This document shows, piece after piece, positions 10,485-18,805 of a stretch of 64,000 bases of DNA. The DNA lies in contig CBDDPL010000004.1 of NCBI GenBank assembly GCA_965232285.1, positions 6,076,001 through 6,140,000 of the forward strand, given 5' to 3'. Under the pieces are notes generated by a model that did not search any database, was not told where the DNA came from, and saw only the letters and a program-made list of their open reading frames with translations. Both the position numbers and the translations under genes were made by a program. The DNA comes from Denitrobaculum sp965232285 (GTDB taxonomy: Bacteria; Pseudomonadota; Alphaproteobacteria; Kiloniellales; Kiloniellaceae). Numbering within the stretch: position 1 is the stretch's first letter; each line of letters starts with the position of its first letter.

Positions 10485-11402
10485 TCACGCCACCCTGATC
10501 CGCGGGTCGAGGAAGCCGTTCAAGAGATCGGCCAGGAAAGTCAGCAGGATGTAGAAGACGCTCAACACCAGCACGATGGCCTGCATCATGGGCACATCGG
10601 CGCGCAGGATCGACTCCCAGGCCAGGAAGCCCAGGCCGTTGATGGCGAAGATGGTCTCGATGACGATCGAGCCGCCGAGCATGAAGCCGAACTGCACCGC
10701 CGACAGCGAGACCACCGGGATGATGGCGTTGCGCAGGGCATGCTTGAAGAGCACGGTCGTGGGCCGCAGGCCCTTGGCGCGGGCGGTGCGGATGTAGTCG
10801 GAAGAGAGCACCTCCAGCATGCCGGCGCGGGTCAGGCGCATGACCGCGGGGGTCACGTAGTAGCCCAGCGCGATGGAGGGCATGATGAAATTCAGCCAGC
10901 TGGCCGTGCCGGTGATGGGCAGCAGGCGCCAATTGACCCCGAGCCAGAGGATCAGGGTCAGGGCAAACCAGAAACTCGGCATGGCCTGGCCGATCACCGC
11001 GATGGTCAGGGCAATGCGATCGACCATGGAGTTCGCCCGGATCGCGGCGACCACACCCAGAGGAATGGAAAGGATCAGCGCGAAGGTGAGGGCGCAGGCC
11101 CCCAGCAGCATGGTGGTCGGCAGGCGCTCGAAGATCACCGAGGCCACATCGGACTTGAGATAGTTGGAATGACCCAGGTCGCCTTGCAGCGCCCGGAAGA
11201 GCCAGTCGGCGTATTGCACGATGATGGGGCGGTCGAAACCATAGACCCGCCGGACGTTTTCGATGTCTTCCTGGTTGGCGCCTTCGCCGGCCAGCGCGAC
11301 CGCCGGATCACCCGAAAGATAGATCATCGAAAAGGAGAGGATCGATACGGTCAGCGCGACCAGGACCGCAATGCCCAGCCGCTTGATGGCGAATTGAAGC
11401 AT
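10485..11402 (-). CDS. Peptide ABC transporter permease (DppB type)
   Basis: A 305-residue DppB/OppB permease: N-terminal helix KRLGIAVLVALTVSILSF, six predicted membrane segments, and the EAA loop DYIRTARAKGLRP. The conserved PVVSLSAVQFGFMLGGSIVIET sequence region is typical. It is separated from the upstream binding-protein gene by 81 bp holding a GC-rich hairpin and followed by the DppC gene after 1 bp. Confidence 0.94.
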   Translation of the reverse strand: MLQFAIKRLGIAVLVALTVSILSFSMIYLSGDPAVALAGEGANQEDIENVRRVYGFDRPIIVQYADWLFRALQGDLGHSNYLKSDVASVIFERLPTTMLLGACALTFALILSIPLGVVAAIRANSMVDRIALTIAVIGQAMPSFWFALTLILWLGVNWRLLPITGTASWLNFIMPSIALGYYVTPAVMRLTRAGMLEVLSSDYIRTARAKGLRPTTVLFKHALRNAIIPVVSLSAVQFGFMLGGSIVIETIFAINGLGFLAWESILRADVPMMQAIVLVLSVFYILLTFLADLLNGFLDPRIRVA

Positions 11403-11438
11403 GATCTTCCCTGCTGGTTAGCACATAAGCAGCAAGCA

Positions 11439-11463
11439 CCGGCCGGACTGCCTGTCCGGCCGG
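11439..11463 (-). repeat. GC-rich hairpin between binding-protein and permease genes
   Basis: Perfect inverted repeat CCGGCCGGAC-tgcct-GTCCGGCCGG (10-bp arms, 5-nt loop). It sits in the transcribed gap after the substrate-binding-protein gene and before the permease genes, with no clear U-tract. Such intercistronic hairpins commonly protect or partly terminate the message, so that binding protein is made in excess over the membrane subunits. Confidence 0.7.
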
Positions 11464-11483
11464 ACTTGCGGGAGGAGATCAGA

Positions 11484-13034
11484 TCAGTTCCACGAGGTCG
11501 TGTAGAAACGCGGGATCTCGTCGGAGGTGGCTTTGAAGTTCAGGTCCTGCGAGAAGGCGTAGTACTTCGCATAGGTGAACATCGGCAGCCAGTAGGCCTC
11601 GCTGGCGATGCGCTCGAAGGCCTGCTTGTAGTAGAGCTTGCGGGTTTCCGGCTCGACCGAGTTGTCCGCGACTTCGATCAGCTCCTTGGTCTTGTCGTCC
11701 TTCGCGGGATCGTCCGGACCATGGGTGAAGAAGTTGCTGACGATCGCCGAGGCGTCCGGGATCGAATAGGAGCCCCAGGTCATGTGATTGATCGGGGTCT
11801 CACCCTTGCGCACGATGTCCCGCAGGGCGCGGTACTGCATGAAATGCAGCTTCGCCTTCACGCCGACCTTGGCCAGATCGCCGATCACCGCTTCGGTGAA
11901 CTCGCGCTCCCGGTAGGCATAGATGTCGAATTCGAAGCCGTCCGGATAACCGGCCTCCGCCAGAAGCTGCTTGGCTTTCTCGGGGTCATAATCGTACTTG
12001 GTGACATCCTGGGTGCAGCCGAACTGATCCGGATGGCAGGCGGAGTGAATCACTTCCGAGGCCGGGCCGACCAGGTTCTTGGCGATGGATTCCCGGTTGA
12101 TGGCGTGGGAGAAGGCCTGACGGACCTTCTTGTTGGTGAAGGCATCGGTGCCGGAATCGCCGTCCACGTCAAAGGCCATGTAGGAAACCCGGAAGGTCTT
12201 GGCGTTTTCGATGGTGATGTTGGGCGCGCCGTCCATGCGTTCGGCCTGCTCCTTCGGCACGTCCCAGATCCAGTCCAGCGCGCCGGTCATCAGCTCGGCG
12301 ATCTGCGTATTGCGTTCGGTGATGGTCCGAAAGCGCATCTTGCCGATCTGCGGTATGCCCTTGGAACTGCCGGAGAAGTAATTATCGTTCTTCTCCATCA
12401 GGACGTATTCGCCGGCCTTGACGTCGGCCACCTTGTAGGGGCCTGTGCCGACCGGGGAGACCGCACCGAAGTCCGGATTGCCGTCGGCCTTCTTGGGGGC
12501 GCTGTCATAGTGCCCCGAGGGCAGGATGAAGGCGGCATTGGAAAGATAGGCCAGTGCCGGCGGGAAGGGCTTGTGCAGATTGACTCGGACCTTGTGCGGC
12601 CCGAGCTTTTCAGCGCTCTTGATCCAGCTCACGTTGCGGAAGGTCAGAACGCCGTTGTCCTTGTTGGAGACGTGGTTGAGGGTATAGACCACATCGTCGG
12701 CGTCGAAGGCGCTGCCGTCGTGGAAGGTCACGTCGTCGCGCAGCTCGAACTCCATGGTGGTGTCATTCACCCAGTTCCAGCTTGTCGCCAGCAGGGGCTT
12801 GTACTCGCCGGTGTCGAGATCGCGCAGCACCAGGCCGTCCCAGCCCATATGCCCCATGATCACCAACTCGCGGGTGTTGTTGTAGTAGGGATCGACCACG
12901 GCGATTTCGCGGTTGGTCGACCAGTTGAGGGTGTCGTCCGCCTTGCCGGCCTCGACCGGCGCGCTCCAGGACAGGCCGGTCACGACCGCGGCCGTCACAG
13001 CCGCCATGGACAGATTTTTCGAAGATAGTTTCAC
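11484..13034 (-). CDS. Peptide ABC transporter substrate-binding protein (SBP family 5, DppA-like)
   Basis: A 516-residue family-5 solute-binding protein. A signal peptide is visible (VKLSSKNLSMAAV..., cleavage near APVEAGKADD). The GTG at 13034 is chosen because GGGAGAA lies about 10 nt upstream and the signal peptide starts there; the longer open frame reaching 13202 adds a Lys/Arg-rich stretch unlike any signal peptide. Family features include the early ELRDDVTFHDGSAFDADDVV, the central AFSHAINRESIA region, and a C-terminal SEAYWLPMF. It captures peptides in the periplasm for the DppBCDF-type transporter. First gene of a nine-gene operon. Confidence 0.92.
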   Translation of the reverse strand: MKLSSKNLSMAAVTAAVVTGLSWSAPVEAGKADDTLNWSTNREIAVVDPYYNNTRELVIMGHMGWDGLVLRDLDTGEYKPLLATSWNWVNDTTMEFELRDDVTFHDGSAFDADDVVYTLNHVSNKDNGVLTFRNVSWIKSAEKLGPHKVRVNLHKPFPPALAYLSNAAFILPSGHYDSAPKKADGNPDFGAVSPVGTGPYKVADVKAGEYVLMEKNDNYFSGSSKGIPQIGKMRFRTITERNTQIAELMTGALDWIWDVPKEQAERMDGAPNITIENAKTFRVSYMAFDVDGDSGTDAFTNKKVRQAFSHAINRESIAKNLVGPASEVIHSACHPDQFGCTQDVTKYDYDPEKAKQLLAEAGYPDGFEFDIYAYREREFTEAVIGDLAKVGVKAKLHFMQYRALRDIVRKGETPINHMTWGSYSIPDASAIVSNFFTHGPDDPAKDDKTKELIEVADNSVEPETRKLYYKQAFERIASEAYWLPMFTYAKYYAFSQDLNFKATSDEIPRFYTTSWN

Positions 13035-13200
13035 AGACCCAGTTCTCCCTGTTCTTCTGTTCGCTATTTCAGGAGAGAACGGATGCCGTTTTCTCCCTGC
13101 TAGAACAAATCGCCGGGACTTTGGGCTGTTGACTGCCCGTTGTTGTCTGGCTTGGCCGTCTCCCGGCCTACGGTGCTTTTTCGTGGCCAAGCCTCTCCGC

Positions 13201-13221
13201 ATGTATTATTATTTAATACAT
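13201..13221. promoter_or_regulatory. Perfect palindrome in the peptide-operon/iclR intergenic region (candidate operator)
   Basis: ATGTATTA-ttatt-TAATACAT: 8-bp perfect arms, 5-bp spacer, in an AT-rich patch between the divergent peptide operon (start 13034) and the IclR gene (start 13282). IclR-family dimers bind palindromes of about this size in the shared promoter of divergent targets. Binding is inferred from position and symmetry. Confidence 0.6.
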
Positions 13222-13281
13222 GATATTATTAATTGATAGAAGCCTATCCGCTCGCGAAAAGAGCGTCAAGGCTTGGCGCCG

Positions 13282-14091
13282 ATGACGCGCGGAAGCTCCA
13301 AAAACGACCCCGCCGGTCGCTCCGACACGCTCTTCGTGTCGTCCCTGGAGAAGGGCTTCCGGGTGCTCGGCGTGTTCCGCATCGCCCAGCGGGACCTGGG
13401 CCTGCGCGATCTCAGCCTGACCGAAATCGCGAAACTCGCGGAGCTCGACAAGAGCGCGGCGCAGCGCTTCACCAACACCCTGGTCGAGCTGGGCTACCTG
13501 GCCAAGAACCCGCGCACCCGCCGCTACAGCCCGGCGATCGGCCTGGCGGATTTCTACTACAGCTACGTCCTGAGCAACCGCATCGCCGAGATCGCCATGC
13601 CGCGGATGATCGAGGCCGGCAAGAAGTTCGACACCACGGTCAACCTTTGCGAACTCTCCGGCAGTGATCTGGTCTACACGATTCGCATCCCGCATGAACG
13701 GGCGCGCTTCGAGGCAACCGTTCCAGGCCGCCGGGTTCCGGCTTTCTGTGCCGCCGGCGGAGTGGTGATCCTCGCCAACCGTCCCGAGGCGGAGCGGCAG
13801 GCGATACTGGAGGCGTCCAACTACCGCAGTTTCACCGATCACACGGTGACCGACCGGGCGGCCGTCGAGAAGCGCATGGAAACGGCCCGCCGCAACGGCT
13901 ACGACATCGGCGTCAGTCAGATCATCCTGCACGAAGTCAGCACCGCGGCCCCGGTCTTTAACAGCGAGGGCCGCGCCGTGGCTGCCCTCCAGATCCCGGT
14001 CTACATGCCCCTCTGGAGCCTGGAGGAGACCCGCGAAAAGATCGTGCCGCTCGCCATCGAGACCGCCCGCTCGATTTCCTATTCGCTGTGA
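13282..14091 (+). CDS. IclR family transcriptional regulator
   Basis: A 269-residue IclR protein: N-terminal winged helix (SSLEKGFRVLGVF..., recognition helix around LDKSAAQRFTNTLVELGYL) and C-terminal effector domain with VPGRRVPAFCAAGGVVILA and GYDIGVSQIILHEVSTAAPVF. Start ATG 13282 is used; a TTG at 13273 is in frame. Divergent from the peptide-uptake operon and 46 bp upstream of the allantoinase-like gene, it probably controls both. The effector is presumably a small catabolite of the pathway. Confidence 0.9.
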   Translation: MTRGSSKNDPAGRSDTLFVSSLEKGFRVLGVFRIAQRDLGLRDLSLTEIAKLAELDKSAAQRFTNTLVELGYLAKNPRTRRYSPAIGLADFYYSYVLSNRIAEIAMPRMIEAGKKFDTTVNLCELSGSDLVYTIRIPHERARFEATVPGRRVPAFCAAGGVVILANRPEAERQAILEASNYRSFTDHTVTDRAAVEKRMETARRNGYDIGVSQIILHEVSTAAPVFNSEGRAVAALQIPVYMPLWSLEETREKIVPLAIETARSISYSL

Positions 14092-14137
14092 ATGGGCCGT
14101 TGAAGCCGGGCGGCCTCTGCGTCTATCCTCGCCCGTG

Positions 14138-15052
14138 ATGGCGACGAAGGATTACCCCAGAGACTTGGCCGGTTACGGTCGGAACACGCCCGACCCCAGG
14201 TGGCCCGGCGGTGCGAAGATTGCCGTGCAGTTCGTGATCAACTACGAAGAGGGCGGCGAGAGTAACATCCTGCATGGTGACGCCGCTTCCGAAGCCTTCC
14301 TCTCCGAATCCATCGGCTCCGAGCCCTGGCCGGGCCGGCGCAACAGGAACATGGAATCGGTCTACGAATACGGTTCGCGCGCCGGCTTCTGGCGCCTCTG
14401 GCGGCTTTTCACTGAGCGCGGGCTGCCGGGCACGGTCTATGCGGTGGCAAGCGCTCTGCAGCGCAATCCGGAAGTGGTTCTGGCCATGCAGGAGGCTGAA
14501 TGGGAGATTGCCAGCCACGGGCTGAAGTGGATCGACTACAGAGATTTCACCCGCGAGGCGGAACGTGCCCAGATGCATGAGGCGATCCGGATCCACAAGG
14601 CGCTGACCGGCAGCCGCCCGCTGGGCTGGTACACCGGCCGCTCCTCGATCCATAGCCTGGACCTGGTGGCGGAGGAGGGCGGTTTCCTCTATGCGGCGGA
14701 TTCCTACGCGGACGACCTGCCCTACTGGCGCGACGACGGCCTCCTGATCGTGCCCTATACGCTGGATGCCAACGACATGCGTTTCGCCACCACGCAGGGC
14801 TTTAACAGCGGGGATCAGTTTTTCGCGTACCTGCGGGACTCCTTCGATGCGCTCTATGTGGAGGGTGAGGCCGGGCAGGCCAAGATGATGTCGGTCGGCC
14901 TGCATTGCCGCCTGATCGGCCGTCCGGGCCGGGCTGCCGCCCTGGCGCGCTTTCTGGATTATGTGCAGCAAAGGGAGGGTGCCTGGGTGGCGCGGCGCGT
15001 GGATATCGCCCGGCACTGGCGCGAACATTTCCCGCTTTCCTCCGAACGATAA
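14138..15052 (+). CDS. puuE: Polysaccharide deacetylase-fold allantoinase (PuuE-like)
   Basis: A 304-residue NodB-fold hydrolase without a signal peptide. The opening DYPRDLAGYGRNTPDPRWPG and the stretch containing NYEEGGESNILHGD are hallmarks of the metal-independent PuuE allantoinase described in Pseudomonas, which converts allantoin to allantoate. Further family residues lie at GSRAGFWRLWRLF, EIASHGLKWIDY and WYTGRSSIHSL. Start ATG 14138 (a GTG precedes it directly). Downstream of iclR by 46 bp. No urate oxidase or allantoate hydrolase is in the window, so a different ureido or cyclic amide substrate cannot be excluded. Confidence 0.85.
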   Translation: MATKDYPRDLAGYGRNTPDPRWPGGAKIAVQFVINYEEGGESNILHGDAASEAFLSESIGSEPWPGRRNRNMESVYEYGSRAGFWRLWRLFTERGLPGTVYAVASALQRNPEVVLAMQEAEWEIASHGLKWIDYRDFTREAERAQMHEAIRIHKALTGSRPLGWYTGRSSIHSLDLVAEEGGFLYAADSYADDLPYWRDDGLLIVPYTLDANDMRFATTQGFNSGDQFFAYLRDSFDALYVEGEAGQAKMMSVGLHCRLIGRPGRAAALARFLDYVQQREGAWVARRVDIARHWREHFPLSSER

Positions 15053-15146
15053 AGCGGCTTCACCCGGCACAGGTTCGATGTTACAGAAGCCCCGGCGCCT
15101 TGCACGAGGCTGCGGGAATCAAACATTTGTCTCAGGAGTTTGGCTG

Positions 15147-15680
15147 TTGGACGCGCGCCTTGATGATGGAACTTACACCCTCTGGCTCTCGCTTTGCGAG
15201 GAAGACGAGGTCTGGGCACGGCGCCTCATCGACGGTTTCGCATCCGAACTGGGCACCGAGCGCTTCGATCCCCATGTCACGATCCTGGGTGGCCTTTCCG
15301 GCCTGAACGGCGCGCGGGAGGCTGAGGTCGCCGCGCTCGCGAAGGCACATCCGGCCTTCGAGGTTCCGATCGCGGAAATCGCCTTCCTGCCGGAAATCTT
15401 CCGCGCCTTCTTCCTGAAGCTCGCGGCCCATCCGACCCTGGACGCCCTCAACCATCAAGCCGAGGCTCTGGGTTCGATCTATCCGAACAGCGGTTATATG
15501 CCTCATGTCTCCCTGATCTACGGCGATCTTGCGCCCGAGGCGAAGCAAGATCTGCGCGAGCGCCTGCAGGAAGAAGTGCGCGGCCGCTCGGTCCGCTTCG
15601 ATCGCCTGAGTTACGTCTATTCGGGCAAGGGCATCGAGATCGCGGACTGGCGTGTCGACTACTGCTGCGGATTGGCCTGA
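15147..15680 (+). CDS. 2H phosphoesterase family protein (2',3'-cyclic nucleotide phosphodiesterase-like)
   Basis: A protein of about 177 residues with the two HxT/S motifs of the 2H superfamily: FDPHVTILGG and YMPHVSLIYG. Length and spacing resemble plant/yeast-type cyclic phosphodiesterase (CPDase), which opens ADP-ribose 1'',2''-cyclic phosphate and nucleoside 2',3'-cyclic phosphates. TTG 15147 is chosen since AGGAG lies 8 nt upstream and the conserved domain (GTYTLWLSLCEED) follows at once; the frame is open further upstream with an ATG at 15078. It overlaps no neighbour and is convergent with the LysR gene. Role unknown; tRNA-ligation or RNA-repair by-product clearance is the usual suggestion. 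Confidence 0.8.
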   Translation: MDARLDDGTYTLWLSLCEEDEVWARRLIDGFASELGTERFDPHVTILGGLSGLNGAREAEVAALAKAHPAFEVPIAEIAFLPEIFRAFFLKLAAHPTLDALNHQAEALGSIYPNSGYMPHVSLIYGDLAPEAKQDLRERLQEEVRGRSVRFDRLSYVYSGKGIEIADWRVDYCCGLA

Positions 15681-15690
15681 ACGGCGGTCC

Positions 15691-16599
15691 TCACGGAAAG
15701 GCCGCTGCGATCTCCTTGACGAAGGTCTGCAGGATGGCAGGGTCCTGTTCGTCACGGCGGGTCACCAGGAAGAAGCTCGAGGTCATGGGCGATGCCGGGT
15801 GACGGAGCTCCCGAAAACTGTCTTCCTTTCCCCAGGCCTCGACATAGTGTTCGGGCAGGAAACCGATAAAGCGGCCGCTGCGGATCAGGATTGCCTGCGC
15901 CTCCATGTTGGAGACGAAGGCGGCGGGGTTCCGCGTGCCGATCCGCGCGATGTCCTGACCGTTCAGGTATTGCCGCGCCGCGAAGGGGCTCGCGGAAATC
16001 TCTTCCAGAATTTCCCGCTTTTCGATGCCCCTGCCGGCGCGCGCAAAGAGCGGATGGGCCGCGCCGCAATAGAGGCGGTGGATTTCACTGCAGAGCGGCC
16101 GGTAAAGGAGAGTCTCCAGGCGGTTTGAGAAGGGCGCCAATACGACCTGAAGTTCGCGCCGCAGCAGGCGGGTCTGCAGGATCTGCGGTCCCTCGACCTC
16201 CAGTTCCAATTGGACTTCCGGCGCCGCCGCATTGAAGGCTTCGATGGCCCGATGCAGCGGAAAGCCGTCATTGGTGATGGTGTTGTCGGCCAGTCCGACG
16301 CGCAGCGAGCCTGCCAGCCGGCCCCGGAGTTGCTGAACGTCGACATCGAAGGACTCCAGCTCGGTGAAGAGCGACAGAGAGCGTTCATAGAGCCCCCGAC
16401 CTTCTTCGGTCAGCGCAAAGCCCGCGCGGCCGCGTCGGCAGAGGCGGAAGCCGAGCCGTTCCTCGAGAGCCTTGATATGTCCGCTGATGGTCGACTGGCT
16501 GACACCGAGAAGCGCCTGGGCACCGACAAAGCCTTCGCAGTCCACGACGCTTCGGAAGACGCGCAGCAGTTTCAGGTCCGGGTCTTGAAGACGTGACAT
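15691..16599 (-). CDS. LysR family transcriptional regulator
   Basis: A 302-residue LysR protein. The N-terminal winged helix (LKLLRVFRSVVDCEGF..., ALLGVSQSTISGHIKALEERLGFRL) is followed by a periplasmic-binding-protein-like effector domain. Start ATG 16599. It is divergent from the ureohydrolase gene, with two copies of a palindromic TTTACGATGTAAA element in the 110-bp gap, which strongly suggests it controls that gene. Confidence 0.92.
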   Translation of the reverse strand: MSRLQDPDLKLLRVFRSVVDCEGFVGAQALLGVSQSTISGHIKALEERLGFRLCRRGRAGFALTEEGRGLYERSLSLFTELESFDVDVQQLRGRLAGSLRVGLADNTITNDGFPLHRAIEAFNAAAPEVQLELEVEGPQILQTRLLRRELQVVLAPFSNRLETLLYRPLCSEIHRLYCGAAHPLFARAGRGIEKREILEEISASPFAARQYLNGQDIARIGTRNPAAFVSNMEAQAILIRSGRFIGFLPEHYVEAWGKEDSFRELRHPASPMTSSFFLVTRRDEQDPAILQTFVKEIAAAFP

Positions 16600-16615
16600 G
16601 ATGCATAACTTCGAG

Positions 16616-16660
16616 ATTTACGATGTAAATATCTTATGTTTGTAATTTTACGATGTAAAT
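16616..16660. promoter_or_regulatory. Two ATTTAC-GAT-GTAAAT palindromes, candidate LysR operators
   Basis: First copy 16616-16630, ATTTAC-GAT-GTAAAT (perfect 6-bp arms). Second copy 16646-16660, identical except for the first base (TTTTAC). Their centres are 30 bp apart, close to three helical turns, in an AT-rich segment between the LysR and ureohydrolase genes. LysR tetramers typically occupy two such sites (recognition and activation sites). Assignment to this LysR is inference from position. Confidence 0.7.
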
Positions 16661-16709
16661 CATCACTCATAATCCGGGCATCGCATGACGAAGCTCAGAG
16701 GTGGCGCAA

Positions 16710-17678
16710 ATGTCGGAACATGGTTACGAAAGCGGGCGGCTGAACCTGCCCTTCGTTGGGCACTGCACCTTCGGCAAGCAACCGGTTTGTCTGGAGTGGG
16801 ACAAGATCGGGGCGGATGTGGCGATCCTGGGCGCACCCTTCGACATGGGCACCCAGTACCGGGCCGGGGCGCGCTTCGGGCCGCGCTCTATCCGCGAGGC
16901 CTCGACGCTCTTTTCCTTCGGGCATGGCGGTGCTTACGATTTCGAGGACGATGTGACCTACCTGCCGGTCGATCAGGTGAAGATCGTCGATATCGGCGAT
17001 GCCGACATCATCCATACCGACACCATCAAGAGTCATGACAACATCGAGGCTGGAGTCCGTGCGATCCTGAAGTCAGGTGCTCTGCCGGTGGTCCTCGGCG
17101 GGGATCACTCCGTCCACATCCCCTGCATCCGGGCCTTCGATGATCAGCCGCCGGTGCACATCATCCATATCGACGCGCATCTGGACTTCGTCGATGAGCG
17201 CCACGGCGTGCGCTATGGCCACGGCAATCCCCTGCGCCGGGCGTCTGAGATGCAGCACGTCACCGGTTTCACCCAGATGGGCATCCGCAACGTCTCCTCC
17301 TCCAACCGGCAGGACTACGAAGCCGCGCGCAAGGCGGGTTCCGACATTCTCTCCGTCCGCGACGTGCGCCGCCTCGGCACCGAGGGCGTCCTGGCGCGCA
17401 TTCCGGAGGGCGCGCGCTACTACGCGACGGTGGACGTGGACGGCTTCGACCCCTCCATCGCGCCGGGCACCGGCACGCCCAGCCACGGCGGCTTCCTCTA
17501 TTACGAGGTGCTGGAGCTGTTCCAGGGACTGGCCAAACGCGGCGACATCGTCGGCATCGACTTCGTCGAGGTCGCGCCGGACTATGACCACAGCGGCACC
17601 ACGGCGTTCCTGGCGGCCCAGTTCCTGATGAACGTCCTGGGCTTCATCTTCCACGAGCGGCAACAGCGCGCGGGTTAG
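16710..17678 (+). CDS. Ureohydrolase: agmatinase/guanidino-acid hydrolase family
   Basis: A 322-residue ureohydrolase with the complete Mn-binding set: GGDHSVHIPC, HIDAHLDF and DVDGFDPSIAPGTGTP. It cleaves urea from a guanidino compound (agmatine, guanidinobutyrate, guanidinopropionate or similar). ATG 16710 is preferred since GAGG lies at good spacing; GTG 16701 is in frame. The substrate is not determined: many proteins labelled agmatinase in this family prefer 4-guanidinobutyrate, and the dedicated divergent LysR fits a catabolic, not biosynthetic, role. Confidence 0.88.
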   Translation: MSEHGYESGRLNLPFVGHCTFGKQPVCLEWDKIGADVAILGAPFDMGTQYRAGARFGPRSIREASTLFSFGHGGAYDFEDDVTYLPVDQVKIVDIGDADIIHTDTIKSHDNIEAGVRAILKSGALPVVLGGDHSVHIPCIRAFDDQPPVHIIHIDAHLDFVDERHGVRYGHGNPLRRASEMQHVTGFTQMGIRNVSSSNRQDYEAARKAGSDILSVRDVRRLGTEGVLARIPEGARYYATVDVDGFDPSIAPGTGTPSHGGFLYYEVLELFQGLAKRGDIVGIDFVEVAPDYDHSGTTAFLAAQFLMNVLGFIFHERQQRAG

Positions 17679-17716
17679 GCTTTATCCTTCATGATAACGT
17701 GAAGCTGATCTTGAAC

Positions 17717-18709
17717 CTACCCGTCTGCCCATTGCGAAACGACGCTGCCTGCGCTGCTACTCGAGGCGCCATAGCTGACGAGATAGACCTCAAGGCCGCT
17801 TTGTCGCACCAGGTTGAGCGCGCGCAACACCGCTTGAATGATCCACTCAGGCCGATTGCCGAAGGCTCCGCCACCAAGCATCGTCAAATACACGCGATTG
17901 TTTCCCGTCTTGGAGGCTTTTTTGGCGGCGGCACGAAGTGTCGCTTCATAGGCTGCTTCAAGTACGAGCGTTGCAATCTCTCGCCAGCTTTCGGGCAACC
18001 CCGCCCCATAGGCGACGGGCATGGCGCTGCAGTAGACCTGTGTGACTTTATGACCGCTGTCGCCGAGGGTAACCTCGGTGTCCGACTGTAATCCAACGCG
18101 AAGCAGGCTCCGCAGTCGATCTCTGTCGGCATCAGACATTGCGCTGAGCTTTTGATTCAACTCCGACAGTCCCTTGGGCGTGAGCAGTGCATAGCCGTTC
18201 TGCATCTCCCAAAAGTTCTCTTCTTCATTGTTCAAAGCGCGACTGATGTCTTCCAGGCAATCAATCTGCCGGTCAGCGGACTGTCCGGTTTCGCCGTGAA
18301 CAGGCACGAAGTAGTTGCGATAGATCGTGCCTGCGCCGCAGGCGATTGCGCAGGCCGGGCCCTGGGTCCGGTCGTACTGGTAGAGACCGACGCCCATTTC
18401 GGGAATAAGCGATGGCGCCGCCATTTCCAGCAGGTTGAACTGAGAGGCTACCTGGAATGTTGCGCCGGCGTTGTCTTTTAGCTGATGCAATCTCTGAACG
18501 TCGGCGACGATTTCCTGAACGGACACCGGGCCGGCTTGAGGTAAGGCAATTCTCCGCAAGTCCGACAGGGACGGCGTCGTCAAGCTACCGATATCGAAAG
18601 ACTTTGAGTTCGCCGCGGAAATCAGGCGCGATCCTTCGAGACTCAAATACTCGCTGACCGATTGGGGTGTTTCAGATTCGATGGCTGTGAGATCTGAGAA
18701 CCATGACAT
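17717..18709 (-). CDS. Conserved protein of unknown function, possible macro-domain-like fold
   Basis: A 330-residue soluble protein without signal peptide or membrane segment. Striking conserved-looking blocks are GATFQVASQFNLLEMAAPSL (about 80-100), YDRTQGPACAIACGAGTIYR (about 109-130), and a C-terminal RVYLTMLGGGAFGNRPEWI (about 270). The combination of an Asn-rich ligand-type loop and a Gly-rich GGGAFGN loop before a helix recalls macro/PARG-like ADP-ribose-binding folds, but I am not certain. It is convergent with the ureohydrolase and its composition is a little less GC-rich than neighbours, hinting at horizontal spread. Function not assigned. Confidence 0.75.
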   Translation of the reverse strand: MSWFSDLTAIESETPQSVSEYLSLEGSRLISAANSKSFDIGSLTTPSLSDLRRIALPQAGPVSVQEIVADVQRLHQLKDNAGATFQVASQFNLLEMAAPSLIPEMGVGLYQYDRTQGPACAIACGAGTIYRNYFVPVHGETGQSADRQIDCLEDISRALNNEEENFWEMQNGYALLTPKGLSELNQKLSAMSDADRDRLRSLLRVGLQSDTEVTLGDSGHKVTQVYCSAMPVAYGAGLPESWREIATLVLEAAYEATLRAAAKKASKTGNNRVYLTMLGGGAFGNRPEWIIQAVLRALNLVRQSGLEVYLVSYGASSSSAGSVVSQWADG

Positions 18710-18805
18710 TCAAGAACCCCCCTTACCTGGAAAAGGTCGCGCAAATCTCTCGCCCAAGCGTCTTTTGCTCTAGGTTCGGCCGGCGCTGGACAAAGCCAAA
18801 TCGAC

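Noticed and set aside
10350..13028. An 892-codon open frame on the plus strand
   Set aside because: It is antisense to dppC, dppB and the binding-protein gene, which have clear family motifs. Long antisense frames are expected in high-GC DNA. Its sequence is Gly/Asp/His/Arg-rich and shows no domain.
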